Positions 11,201-21,339 of a stretch of 64,000 nt of DNA are shown here, one piece after another. This stretch comes from Berberis thunbergii. Its lineage: Eukaryota > Streptophyta > Magnoliopsida > Ranunculales > Berberidaceae. The notes below the pieces were generated by a model. It was given only the letters and a program-made list of their open reading frames with translations. It did not search any database and was not told the origin of the DNA. Within the stretch, counting starts at the first letter, position 1. Each line of letters begins with the position of its first letter. Where the stretch lies: the NCBI GenBank assembly GCA_003290165.1, contig QNQO01006219.1, positions 62,001-126,000 of the forward strand, written 5' to 3'. The position numbers were made by a program, and so were the translations under genes.

Positions 11201-14200
11201 CAAGGAGAAGAGTCTCTTCCTTGTCTCTTTCGGCACTGTTAGATGATTTGGTGCTTTCGGAGGCTTTAGACTTGTGTGTATGGAAGTTGGTTGGGCACAC
11301 GTTCTCTAAGTTTGCAAATGATTGTATCCTCTTAGTTCCCATCAAGCGGTTATGGAGCAAGGAGATTATGCCTAGGGTATCCTTTTTTGTTTGAGCCTTG
11401 GTTCTTCACTATTACCAAAGATGTTCTTTTCCAGACAAGAACGCCAATGGATACTTTGTGCATTTAGTGAAGAGGAGGTTGAAGATGTTTCACACATTTC
11501 CTTCATTGTAATTGGATTAGGGAGATATGGTCCCAATTTGTATCGTGATTTTCCTGAGCCAGTTGAAGGAAGGGACCTCATTCTCATCATTTAGCTCCGA
11601 TTGGAAATGTGGCAGGGCGTTCCTTATTCTATTAGTTGGGCAATTTAAAACGAACGTACAATCACATGTTTGATAACAAAAGTTTTGACGATTGGTCAGG
11701 TAAAATTTGGGTATTGTTTGTCAATGGACGTCTCCTAGTCCAAGCATCGGGGGTATTCGTGTAAATCATTGTATGATAATTGGAACTCTTGTGATTAGTC
11801 ACCCCTGGCTGCTTCCTTTGGGCTGTTCTGTATCACCCCCTCCTCTCTCTAAAAATAGAGAGAGAGGATTCATTCTATATCACCTCAGAAAAGAGAAAAT
11901 GAAAGACAACATATTTCATATGTGCCTCTGCCAAATGCAAAAGTTTTTTCAGTTTCTCCTCAGAATAGCTGTAAGCCTTTCTGGTGGAGCATCCCAAAAA
12001 GAGTGAGGAGTTTCTGGCAAGATTCATTCCTAGACATGCTTAAGAATAAAGTCTTTCTATAATTTGTATCTTGTATTTAGTAGTGTAACGTAAGTGCATG
12101 ATAAAGTGAGTTATCTATTAGAATGGGAGAGTCAGACTCATAAGAAGCTTTCTCATTCAATTTTTTTCTTTTCTTTTCTTTTCGTAAGGTAGTTTTATTG
12201 ATGATTCACAGTCCAGCAGTTATCGAAGTCTCCTTGTATAGATTGTACATTGACTGCATTCTAGTGTATAATTTGACTGTAGCTTTGGATTGTCTCTCTC
12301 TCTCTCTGTTGTGAGTGTATGTTGGGGGGTTACCACCCTTAATCATTGTACAGTACAACAATCAGCTGCGTTACCCTGAGTTTCAATATGTATATTCTCA
12401 ATGGTCAAGGAAAAAACACTTAGTTTTTTTAGATCATCCAATAAACTTGATTGTTGGTCTGCTCTATTGAAATGCAAATTGACATTTATAGGGATAAAAA
12501 AATTGATCATCATTTCTGTAGGCAAGATCCTTTACTCCATTTCCCTGTATGGCATAAGGAATGTGATCCCCCTCCGAGACTTAAACTTGATTTCACAATT
12601 TATGCGTTCTCAATAGTTTGGCTAGCTATGTTTATATATGGTCATGCACACTAAGAGTTTGGTGTTATTATGTCAGGGGGGAAAGATAAGAGCTAAACTT
12701 GTGTCAGAGCTGAATGGTGCTGAGGCTGTTTCTATAGAGGACGGAACAGCTGGAGAGGCAGGGAAGATAGCAGCTCAGGATGGCATGCGACGGTAATATA
12801 TATCAACTCCCTCTTCGTTTGTGGTGTATGTTATGGAGCTGAAGCTGATTAATTTTTTTGGACTTTAGTTCTATATTTTGCCTAAGCCCAGCTGGAGACA
12901 CTCCATCATCTGCTAGATTATTTGATGCTATTGTCAGCGGTTGCATTCCAGTTATAATCAGTGATGAATTGGAACTTCCTTTTGAAGGGATACTCGATTA
13001 CCGCAAGGTATAGTTCCTACTCTAGCTAGTAGAGTATGTTGTTTTATAGTGGATTTTATTTATTTCTGCTTTATCGTTTATTTTATTTTAAAAAAATTCA
13101 AAGTTGTTTACATTGAGAAAGGGGAAATACTGCACAAGATGACATTTGTTAAACGATAAATGATGACATTTATTTCTACTTTATCGTTTATTTATTTTGG
13201 AAGTGCACAAGATGACATTTGTTAAAGCAGGTTCTATCATGTGTGAGACGTAACAAGAATTCAGTGATCCCGCAGTAGAAAGCTTTCAGAAGTTCATATG
13301 ACCCCCTAGTTTTCAGAAGTATATACACAATTGACAAAAACGGAATTTCCCTGCTCTTAGCATCAGATGTCAATATGGATCTTAATGATGACTTTATGAT
13401 TTTCACCATTGTGATATTGATCAGGTTTTTTCTCTTTCTCTGCAGATAGTTCTATTTGTTTCTTCAGGTGATGCCATTCAGCCAGGATGGCTCTTAACAT
13501 ACCTCAAGAGTATAACTCCTGGGAAACTCAGAGAGATGCGTGCTAACCTTGCCAAGGTTTGTGAGTCTGTGTGTTAAAAGGGTGCCTGTTATTCCAATGA
13601 CTAAAAAGCAGTGTTTCCATGTACTCCAACATCCCAGGGATGCTTGTTGGAGAAATCCCTGGGATGTTGGCCATCATGGCATTGGAACTGACCAAGTTTT
13701 CTGTTAGATACAAATCAGGAATGACTGCTTTGATAGGGAACTTTTGGTGTTCAAATAAAGAGTGCCCTAATTTTGTCACCCGGGGCAACCTGTATAAATG
13801 GCAAAAAAGACCAAAAATATGTTTTCTACTTTGAGGTGCAAGTCAGGAAGATTAAATAGCTTTCACTTCAGACATAAGTTGGCTGATTATGTTTTGATAT
13901 TTGTGTGTGCAGTATGCAAAGCATTTCCTGTATTCTTATCCTGCCCAACCTTTGGCCCAGAGGACTTAACTTGGAGAATGGTTTGTGATTTTCTCTTCTC
14001 TTCATCAGATCAAGGCATTTGATATATTTTCTTTCTACTGGTGTATGAAGTTTTGATAGGTTGTCCTCATGTGGTGGCGGCTGGAAATCAGTGGGGTTTT
14101 GATGTCCAATTTAAAACCAAGCTTAAACTAAAATATCTCAAAAAGATTTGAGAGTGCTAACCCTTGAAACTACATCGCCTGAGTTTCCCTTTCTTGGTTC

Positions 14201-15033
14201 GCTTCCAATCCCCATAGTGTGGATTAAGAAGAAGTCATCCAAAACTTCCAATCGATCAAGAGAACCACGGATAACCTCATCCCATCGAACTGAGTCGTAC
14301 TCTGAATTGACCAGGAGCTCACAATATCGCCCTTCTTTTGTCATGAAACACAATAAAGTCTACAGTATCCGGATCTAACATGTCACCATTTTGACCCGAA
14401 TGAAAAGACTTGAGCCTCTCCATCTCTTTGTGTTTCTTTCTTTTAAACTTAAGTCCCTAATGTTTGACAGTATTATGGCAGCCTACTTTGAGACCTGAAA
14501 TGTTCTTACCCACTTGTATAAGCAGGCCTTTAAATTGTAGCTGCTGCAATCCCCTACCGTTGTTCTCTGCCGGCTGCTGTTTTTACCTTACTGCATCGTT
14601 GATATAGCTCTAACCATTCAATTTAATTCCTCAGTCCTTCACAGCCAAATTGAGTTGGACTTGAACCTGATCCCTCTTCATCCTCGAGCTCCTTCTATCC
14701 AAATCTGAGAGTAGAAATTCCAATTCCACATATCAGGCCTTCTGAGACCTTTTGATTGCTAGGCATTGTAAATGTTTTATAGGTTTTGGTTTATCTTTTT
14801 TGAGAAGTCGTTAAGAACATTTATTGCAGGATTGTGATGCAGCATAATGAGTCATTTTTTCTTTTTCTCTCATTGTTCTTTTTCATTTTTGGATATATCA
14901 GATTGCAGGCAAGCTGACAAACATAAAGATGCATATCCGTCGATCACAGCGTGTTGTAAAAGAATCTCGAAGGCTCTGCACGTGCGAATGCAGGCGAGTG
15001 AATCTCACAAGTCCTTCAAGCCATTTGCTCTGA
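5251..15033 (+). CDS. GT47 exostosin-family glycosyltransferase, frameshifted in exon 8
   Basis: Exons: 5251-5739, 5866-6039, 9840-9997, 10100-10247, 12677-12792, 12869-13007, 13446-13556, 13913-13980, 14902-15033. All junctions are GT..AG and all phases agree until exon 8. The product is a type II Golgi membrane protein: a short cytosolic tail, a transmembrane anchor at about residues 20-38, a Ser-rich stem, then the exostosin (GT47) domain. The domain starts at '[12 protein letters not shown]' and includes 'DLFYIPFF', 'LLFFRGRL', '[26 protein letters not shown]' (read here as [10 protein letters not shown]) and a basic Cys-rich end. Relatives transfer sugars to cell-wall polysaccharides or glycoproteins; ARAD-type arabinosyltransferases are the commonest label for this clade. 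The acceptor is unknown. In exon 8 the conserved Gly-Pro-Glu-Asp-Leu-Thr-Trp segment is one base out of frame, because 13952-13956 reads TTGGC where TTGGGC is expected. The frame then stops at 13967-13969 after 463 residues instead of about 511. This may be a real truncation or a homopolymer base-call error. Confidence 0.88.
6416..6711 (+). pseudogene. LINE reverse transcriptase fragment in GT47 intron 2
   Basis: Two overlapping frames together give the plant L1-LINE pattern at the end of the reverse transcriptase: 'Y-L-G-I-L-L-G', 'V-x-K-R-L-x-x-W' and then '[13 protein letters not shown]'. Frameshifts are present and no flanking LINE domains were recognised. It explains part of the 3.8-kb length of this intron (6040-9839). 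Confidence 0.5.
7014..8429. other. Intron 2 sequence, no feature recognised
   Basis: Two stretches, near 7195-7340 and 7840-7990, share similar phrases built on 'GGGTC', 'GAACC' and 'CCCGAAC' in both orientations, so they may be ends of a decayed transposon. I could not define borders. Nothing else was recognised. Confidence 0.3.
8430..9115. repeat. Strongly purine-rich, G-run tract in GT47 intron 2
   Basis: Nearly 700 bases on the plus strand are dominated by G and A with many GGG and GGGG runs and few pyrimidines. The long minus-strand open frames here are Pro/Ser/His-rich only because the complementary strand is C-rich, so they are not taken as genes. Such a tract can form G-quadruplex or triplex structures. 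Confidence 0.7.
11163..11594 (+). pseudogene. LINE zinc-knuckle (zf-RVT) fragment in GT47 intron 4
   Basis: The frames contain 'V-W-K-L-x-G-x-x-F-S', '[17 protein letters not shown]' and, after a frameshift, '[13 protein letters not shown]'. This is the order of the zf-RVT region at the 3' end of plant L1 LINEs. It is heavily mutated. The rest of intron 4 (10248-12676) shows nothing else that I can name. Confidence 0.4.
13058..13229. repeat. Imperfect direct duplication in GT47 intron 6
   Basis: The phrases TTTATTTCTGCTTTATCGTT and TGCACAAGATGACATTTGTT occur once in 13058-13153 and again in 13170-13229 as slightly changed copies. This indicates a local tandem duplication of about 100 bp, with a deletion in the second copy. 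Confidence 0.6.
13626..13670. repeat. Perfect 15-bp inverted repeat in GT47 intron 7
   Basis: CCAACATCCCAGGGA at 13626-13640 is exactly complementary to 13656-13670, with a 15-base loop. Weaker complementarity continues outwards (TTCCAATG near 13592 against CATTGGAA near 13679), which suggests the core of a small foldback element. Confidence 0.65.
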
Positions 15034-15656
15034 TTGAAGGTATCGTGTTGGTTGCATACCACGTAAACATATCTGGTAGCAACATGTTTCTGTATATGTG
15101 GGTATAACTGGTTGATTTACCTAGTCCTTTTTCCGTCCGGTTGCAAAGAAAAGAGAATTTCTCAGTCCCGTGTATTTTGTATGTTTGTCAGGCTATTGAA
15201 ACTGGATAGCTTCCATTTGTTTTTGTGATGGAAATCTATAACTCGAACAAAATGGATGCCCAGGAAGATTGTGATCGTCACTTAAGAAATAGGATTTCAG
15301 AATATTTACAACTTCAAGCATGTTCTCTTAAAGTACAAAATAATTTTCTTGTAGATGTTAGGCTTTTGTTTCACCTACAATAATAAATGCTCGTCGGATT
15401 TTTGATGGTACCAAAAATAAATCAAGGATTGATAGGAAGAACTATGGAAGAGCATGTCCTACCTTTCAAGTCATCGTGATAAAGCGTGATAAAGCATCGT
15501 GGACAAGTAGTGCTGAGCAACGAAAAACCGTTGTGTTTCCTTTAAGCAATTTCTTGTACTTGACTTTGAGTGTATGAGACTTTTCCAATGAGAAGCCCTC
15601 TCGATGTGTTGATTTCTTGCGACATTTGTACTAGAAGATCCCTTTAGAGATTCACA
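15034..15656. other. GT47 3' flank, no further gene
   Basis: A/T-rich sequence after the GT47 stop codon, presumably its 3' untranslated region followed by intergenic DNA. No open frame with a recognisable product was seen. Confidence 0.4.
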
Positions 15657-16359
15657 TAGGGGTATGCATCTCATCCCGTGATCTTTGGGGATTAATTAAA
15701 CCTATCTCGATCCTGTTCTGTTTCGATCTAGAGTGAGATGGGATCGAAATGAAAATTTTCAATCCCGTCAATCAATCATGTTGTCTCAAATTAGATTAGT
15801 ATGATAATCTCAAATCATTATATATTATTGGGATCAATTTATGCCTTCTACAATGGTGTAGTTAGTTTCGGTGAGTGAATGTTAAGTGCACAAATTTTTT
15901 TTTGTGCATTTCATGGCGCCTGAGAAGACTTGTCACGTGCTTCTGAAACATGTGCATGCCATTGTTTCAATTCATATACATGCAAATAAGAATTGAAACA
16001 TATCACATTGCTAGACATGAATTTATGTCAAGTATAGGAGAACAAAAAACCTTTTCAATGTATGCAACAAACACAATCTAAAAGATTTCAGCCCAGGACA
16101 TGAATTTATGTCGAGTATATGATAACAAAGAACTTCTTCAATGAATGTAACAAACAAAATCTGAAAGATTTCTGTAAGTCTTTCACATTGGCCTTTCCAT
16201 GTGACGTAGCTTCTTTCCATTTTGCAATTTAATACATGTTCAACCCGTTCCGAACCCGTTTGGGATGGGATGAGGTCAGGATGAGATTTATTTCGTCTCG
16301 ATCCCGAATAAATGAGATAAAATAAGAATGAGGTCCATCCGGTCCTGTACCCACCCCTA
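15657..16359. mobile_element. Non-autonomous hAT-like element, copy 1
   Basis: It starts TAGGGGTATGCATC and ends GTACCCACCCCTA, so the terminal inverted repeat is TAGGGGT followed by a degenerate stretch. It is flanked by 8-bp near-identical duplications, GATTCACA (15649-15656) and GATACACA (16360-16367). Eight-base duplications and TAGGGGTG-type ends fit hAT transposons. Inside, phrases such as GATCCCG and CTCATCCC recur, and no transposase is present. Confidence 0.65.
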
Positions 16360-16435
16360 GATACACATTCATGCATTTTGAGGCGATTACAAAACTTAAA
16401 CATTTATGAACATTAGTAGAAATATTATCCAAGAT

Positions 16436-17108
16436 TAGGGGTGGGCACGGGATCGAATGAACCTCATCCCATTTATTCGGAATGAAGACGAGATGTACCT
16501 CATCCCGGTCTCATCCTATCCCAAACGGGATTGGGACAAGATGGGACGAGACATGATAAACATGTACTAAATAGCCCTCTAATTAAGAATAACAAAAAAT
16601 TTCATCTCACACTGCTCACACACAAATAATGACTAATTTATGTACATATAACTTTCATCATAGTTTTAACAAAAACAAAAAAATTAAAAAATTTCACCAT
16701 AACAATATTAATATAAAATTTTATTGTCAATGAACTTGCACCTTTTTATGTTGAGCATTATTAATATGATACAAGAATAATTGTCCTGTAACAACTCTAA
16801 AAATGTGAAAAGACATAAATTTTCATGGGTACTATTTGACCTAAAATATTTAAATTAAAGTTTTCATATAAACAAATAGTGTCAAATCAAACAAGTAAGT
16901 TTAAAATAATAGATGTTTTAATTTAATTTCAACACATCATAATAAATATTAAATAAGTAAGTTCAGGACAGTACGGGATGAGTGAGATTGAAAATCTTCA
17001 TCCCGACTCCATTCCACTCTAGATCGGGACGGAATATAATCGAAATGAGTTTGATCAATCCCAAAAGAACCCCAAAAAAATGGGGATCCGGATGAGATGC
17101 CACCTCTA
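16436..17108. mobile_element. Non-autonomous hAT-like element, copy 2
   Basis: It starts TAGGGGTGGGCACGGGATCG and ends GATGCCACCTCTA. It is flanked by TCCAAGAT (16428-16435) and TCCAAAAT (17109-17116), an 8-bp duplication with one change. It shares the CATCCCG/CGGGATG-rich subterminal phrases with copy 1, which lies only 76 bp to the left, so both belong to one family. The centre is A/T-rich and non-coding. Confidence 0.65.
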
Positions 17109-17116
17109 TCCAAAAT

Positions 17117-17885
17117 GCAAGCAATGAGAAGCTGGACGAAACATATCAGATTTGTACAGAACGTTGCCGAGGAATAAGAAAAACTAAAAGCGATTTGATC
17201 GTATAAATGGATGCCCAAGATGCAAGTAATGAGAAGCTCGCCAAGGCATGCATACTTGCATATCAGACTTGGAGATCATTGTTGGAGAACAAGAAAACAT
17301 AGCAGAGATTCAAATTGATATTGATATGATGATTAGAGGCAAGTTCAAATACAACTGGAATAGCAAAGAAAATGAACTGTAGCACAAACCGATAGAAGGC
17401 GCTCATAGAGTAAAAACCCTACCCTAGCTACTAATAACATTCAAGTTGGGAACACAAATTGTCAATCCCCATGGATATATGTGATTAAGGGCTGGAGAAG
17501 AACCATAGATAGTAACCATGGAGCAAGCTTTAGAAAAGCTATTTAAAGATAAAAGTCCAAAATGTTGTCGACACATGCTTTGAAAGTGCTTGTTCACCTA
17601 ACAGATTAGAAGAATCTGAGTTCCCAAAGAAGTTGCATCTGCCAAAATTTTGTTTGTATTTAGAATTTTTGATTTAGGAACTTCAAACCAAGCAGAACGT
17701 CTATATGATGCCCTATTAAAACAAGCCTTATTTAGATGGGATAGAGAAAAAGTGAACTCATGTTCTGTTTTCTCCTTGAGCTAGATGATCAGAGCAACAA
17801 TGATTTGGTTCTGCGGCCCAATGGTTAACTCCATGTTTGTTTGTAATGCTAAAATCTTCCAAGGAAATAAAAAAAATCGACATTA

Positions 17886-17917
<32 letters not shown>

Positions 17918-18380
17918 TCTTTTCGGTAGGAACTTTGTGTAATGAGAAAATAATACAAAGATGATTAGCATTTTCCCATTTTGATGATGTTCAATTGGTA
18001 CATGGTGCAACTTACGGATGATAATATAAAATTTTGCATTCCCTTATGGCATTATTGATGGTATATTGATGCATGTTGCTTATAATGACCAATGCATGAG
18101 GAAATAATAATAGCAGAAGATTTGAAAATGAAATGACCAATGCATGAGGAAATAATAATCGCAGAAGATTTGAAAATGAAGTGTTTGCTAAAGCATTTTT
18201 ATTCACTGCATAATGTTTGCTTTTGCACAGGAGAACATCAGTAGGTATCATCTCGTGATTTGATAAAATGATAGGGAAAAACAAACACTATTTAACTAGG
18301 CAAGATGCCAATAACATAATTAATTATTCGATTGCAGACATGTTCTTTTGTGCCTATGCGCGTAGAGCATTGATGGAACT
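17117..18380. other. Intergenic, with poly-T run and 48-bp tandem duplication
   Basis: No gene recognised. A poly-T run lies at 17889-17918. At 18084-18180 a 48-base unit beginning AATGACCAATGCATGAGGAA is present twice in tandem with one or two changes. The end of this stretch is the likely 3' untranslated region of the minus-strand CLE-like gene. Confidence 0.6.
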
Positions 18381-19964
18381 TCATAGCCTATGAGGAGGAG
18401 GAGGATCACTAGTTACTGGGTCTGGGCCTCCGGGAACTAGGCGCAAGTTTGAGAAAGCAAAGTTATGAGGAGCAGGGGGAGGAGGAGGATCACTAGTTTC
18501 TGGGTTTGGGCCTCCAGGAACTAGGCGCAAGTTTGAGAAAGCAAAGTTATGAGGCGCAGGGGGAGGTGGAGGATCACTAGTTTCTGGGTTTGGGCCTCCA
18601 GGAACCAGGCGCAAGTTTGAGAAAGCAAAGTTATGAGGGGGAGGAGGAGGAGGATCACTTGTTACTGGGTCTGGTCCTTTTGGAACTCGGCGCAAGTTTG
18701 AGAAAGCAAAGCTATGAGGAGCAGGGGGAGGAGGAGGATCACTAGTTTCTGGGTTTGGGCCTCCGGGAACTAGGCGCAAGTTTGAGAAAGCAAAGTTGTG
18801 AGGGGGAGGAGGAGGAGGATCACTAGTTTCTGGGTTTGGGCCTCCGGGAACCAGGCGCAAGTTTGAGAAAGCAAAGTTATGAGGGGGAGGAGGAGGAGGA
18901 GGATCACTTGTTACTGGGTCTGGTCCTTTTGGAACTCGGCGCAAGTTTGAGAAAGCAAAGCTATGAGGAGCAGGGGGAGGAGGAGGATCACTAGTTTCTG
19001 GGTTTGGGCCTCCGGGAACTAGGCGCAAGTTTGAGAAAGCAAAGTTGTGAGGGGGAGGAGGAGGAGGATCACTAGTTTCTGGGTTTGGGCCTCCGGGAAC
19101 CAGGCGCAAGTTTGAGAAAGCAAAGTTATGAGGGGGAGGAGGAGGAGGAGGATCACTTGTTACTGGGTCTGGTCCTTTTGGAACTCGGCGCAAGTTTGAG
19201 AAAGCAAAGCTATGAGGAGCAGGGGGAGGAGGAGGATCACTAGTTTCTGGGTTTGGGCCTCCGGGAACTAGGCGCAAGTTTGAGAAAGCAAAGTTGTGAG
19301 GGGGAGGAGGAGGAGGATCACTAGTTTCTGGGTTTGGGCCTCCGGGAACCAGGCGCAAGTTTGAGAAAGCAAAGTTATGAGGGGGAGGAGGAGGAGGAGG
19401 ATCACTTGTTACTGGGTCTGGTCCTTTTGGAACTCGGCGCAAGTTTGAGAAAGCAAAGCTATGAGGAGCAGGGGGAGGAGGAGGATCACTAGTTTCTGGG
19501 TTTGGGCCTCCGGGAACTAGGCGCAAGTTTGAGAAAGCAAAGTTATGAGGGGGAGGAGGAGGAGGATCACTAGTTTCTGGGTTTGGGCCTACAGGAACTA
19601 GGCGCAAGTTTGAGAAAGCAAAGCTATGAGGAGCAGGGGGAGGAGGAGGATCACTAGTTTCTGGATTTGGGCCTACAGGAACTAGGCGCAAGTTTGAGAA
19701 AGCAAAGCTATGAGGAGCAGGGGGAGGAGGAGGATCACTAGTTTCTGGGTTTGGGCCTCCGGGAACCAGGCGCAAGTTTGAGAAAGCAAAGCTATGAGGG
19801 GGAGGAGGAGGATCACTTGTTACCGGGTCTGGTCCTTTTGGAACTCGGCGCAAGTTTGAGAAAACAAGCCCAGTTTCGGTTCCATGCACATTCTCTGCCA
19901 CTGATGAAGAAACAGCAATTATGAGCAACAACATTGTTGCATGAATAACTCTTGAGACTTCCAT
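18381..19964 (-). CDS. Secreted precursor with 18 tandem CLE-like peptide units
   Basis: A single-exon ORF of 527 codons. Residues 1-23 form a signal peptide (hydrophobic core LLLIIAVSSSVA), followed by a short spacer to residue 34. Then come 18 units of 24-28 residues, each starting FSNLR. Each carries R-[RL]-V-P-[KGV]-G-P-[DN]-P-[VE]-T-S-D, then 4-7 prolines, then H-[NS]-F-A. Five units read RRVPKGPDPVTS (1, 6, 9, 12, 15), ten RLVPGGPNPETS, two RLVPVGPNPETS, and the last is a hybrid, RLVPGGPDPVTS. The core R-x-V-P-x-G-P-[DN]-P is the hallmark of CLE signalling peptides, where both prolines are hydroxylated and one is arabinosylated. Every unit has Thr-Ser where CLE peptides end in His-Asn or His-His. 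Multi-domain CLE precursors are known in a few plants and nematodes. My inference is a polyprotein cut into many extracellular peptides. The alternative is a structural Pro-rich wall protein. The reading frame is fully intact despite its repetitiveness. Confidence 0.85.
   Translation of the reverse strand: MEVSRVIHATMLLLIIAVSSSVAENVHGTETGLVFSNLRRVPKGPDPVTSDPPPPPHSFAFSNLRLVPGGPNPETSDPPPPPAPHSFAFSNLRLVPVGPNPETSDPPPPPAPHSFAFSNLRLVPVGPNPETSDPPPPPPHNFAFSNLRLVPGGPNPETSDPPPPPAPHSFAFSNLRRVPKGPDPVTSDPPPPPPPHNFAFSNLRLVPGGPNPETSDPPPPPPHNFAFSNLRLVPGGPNPETSDPPPPPAPHSFAFSNLRRVPKGPDPVTSDPPPPPPPHNFAFSNLRLVPGGPNPETSDPPPPPPHNFAFSNLRLVPGGPNPETSDPPPPPAPHSFAFSNLRRVPKGPDPVTSDPPPPPPPHNFAFSNLRLVPGGPNPETSDPPPPPPHNFAFSNLRLVPGGPNPETSDPPPPPAPHSFAFSNLRRVPKGPDPVTSDPPPPPPHNFAFSNLRLVPGGPNPETSDPPPPPAPHNFAFSNLRLVPGGPNPETSDPPPPPAPHNFAFSNLRLVPGGPDPVTSDPPPPHRL
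18652..19470 (-). repeat. Higher-order 249-bp repeat inside the CLE-like gene
   Basis: The landmark GGATCACTTGTTACTGGGTC (plus strand) starts at 18652, 18901, 19150 and 19399, an exact 249-base period. Each period is a block of three peptide units (one K-type, two G-type; 83 codons). The blocks are nearly identical at the DNA level, including silent sites, which points to recent unequal exchange. Confidence 0.85.
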
Positions 19965-20016
19965 TGGAATGGAGTGTAATTAGGAGTGATGTGTGATTCA
20001 GGGCAAGGGGTTTGAG

Positions 20017-20025
20017 TTTATATAG
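20017..20025 (-). promoter_or_regulatory. TATA box of the CLE-like gene
   Basis: CTATATAAA on the minus strand lies about 53-61 bases upstream of the ATG at 19964. This is the right distance for a short leader of roughly 25-30 bases. Confidence 0.6.
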
Positions 20026-20039
20026 AATTTCATCACGTA

Positions 20040-21339
20040 GCGCATGGTTTCATATTAATGAAGCAAATTTCAAAAGAATATATTTTCATAAGCTAATTTG
20101 GTACGTTGGTTAAGAGTGAATCAGGAAAGAATATGTTAATTGATTTGTTATAAAACTCTGTACATAATTCACTTTCATTTATCAACTACGAGTATCTTCT
20201 CTCACTTGGACTTCTAAAAGTGTATAGGGTTTTATTTTTAAACTTTATTAAATTTCTAAACAAAGCATTAAATGACAACATGAGATATTCCAGTTTTTCT
20301 TTATTTAAAAGTTTTCCAATTTCTCTCCGTTTTTTTGTGTGGAAATAAACTACTTTTGTGTGGAAATAAACTACTCTCCACAAACTACTCATAGTTATTC
20401 TCCATTAAGTTTGCTACGTTCGCCTGTCTCAAATACCTAATTTTCCCCAATTGATCAACAAATTATTTCACTTGCAACCCTAACTATTTTAATTCGTATC
20501 CAATAAATAAAAACATATTTCTTTTCTACTCTATCTGCTTCACCACACAAGGTTTGATCCAATTTGGTTGATATTTTATCCAAACAAAAACGCTAGAAAA
20601 CCAAGTTTCTACAATCAGGGTGACGTGGCAAGATCTCAAAAGAACGATGAAATCTCTAAAATGTTTATGTGTGTATCTCAAGGTTGTAAAAAACCTCATT
20701 TGACAATGTCACATCATCTTGATTGCCAAATTCTAATTCCTTAGCCTCACTCTTTATCCAGATAGATGTGTTAGTCACATGTTAATTATGCAAACTTGGG
20801 TGCTTGACTCCAGTGCTTTCTTTTTCTTGTCAAATGGAGAATTATTGAAATATTATCAAATGGAAATGGAGAATAAGTGACGATAGTATTATTTTTTCAA
20901 CAAATATCCCCTAGTTTTCTATCACACAAATAGTTGAACTGTCCTGGAAAGAACTAACTACAAGGGTTCTGGGTAATCGGGGTATGCCCTCAGTCATATG
21001 CATGAACACAAAGCGGGTTCTTTTGCGTGCTTGCATTGCCATATTGTGGTACATCTGATGCATCCATCTGAATATGACACTGGCACGTTTTGTCTACATA
21101 CAGTTACATCCATTTATAACTTGATTTAAGGTATGACAAGGAGAAAATTGGCTCATGAAATGTGGCACGAAAATGACAATTTTGATTCTGAGTGAACTTT
21201 TGCCAAGTTCTGGAACCATGCTCTGAGTACATGATACCAACGACGCCCCAGTAAAATCAAAGCACGGTGGAGTGGAACCAAAATTGCAGACTTTACTGAG
21301 GAGTTTTTCATTGTTGACCTATGCATTAATCAACATTTG
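20040..21339. other. Intergenic between CLE-like gene and MATE gene
   Basis: A/T-rich sequence containing the CLE-like promoter at the left and the MATE 3' flank at the right. The 20-base phrase CTACTTTTGTGTGGAAATAA is part of a short direct repeat near 20330-20375. No gene recognised. Confidence 0.4.

Noticed and set aside
18381..19964. Regular repeats suggesting a CRISPR-like or satellite array
   Set aside because: The repeats are in frame, follow a signal peptide, and keep an open reading frame with a TATA box upstream. The genome is eukaryotic.
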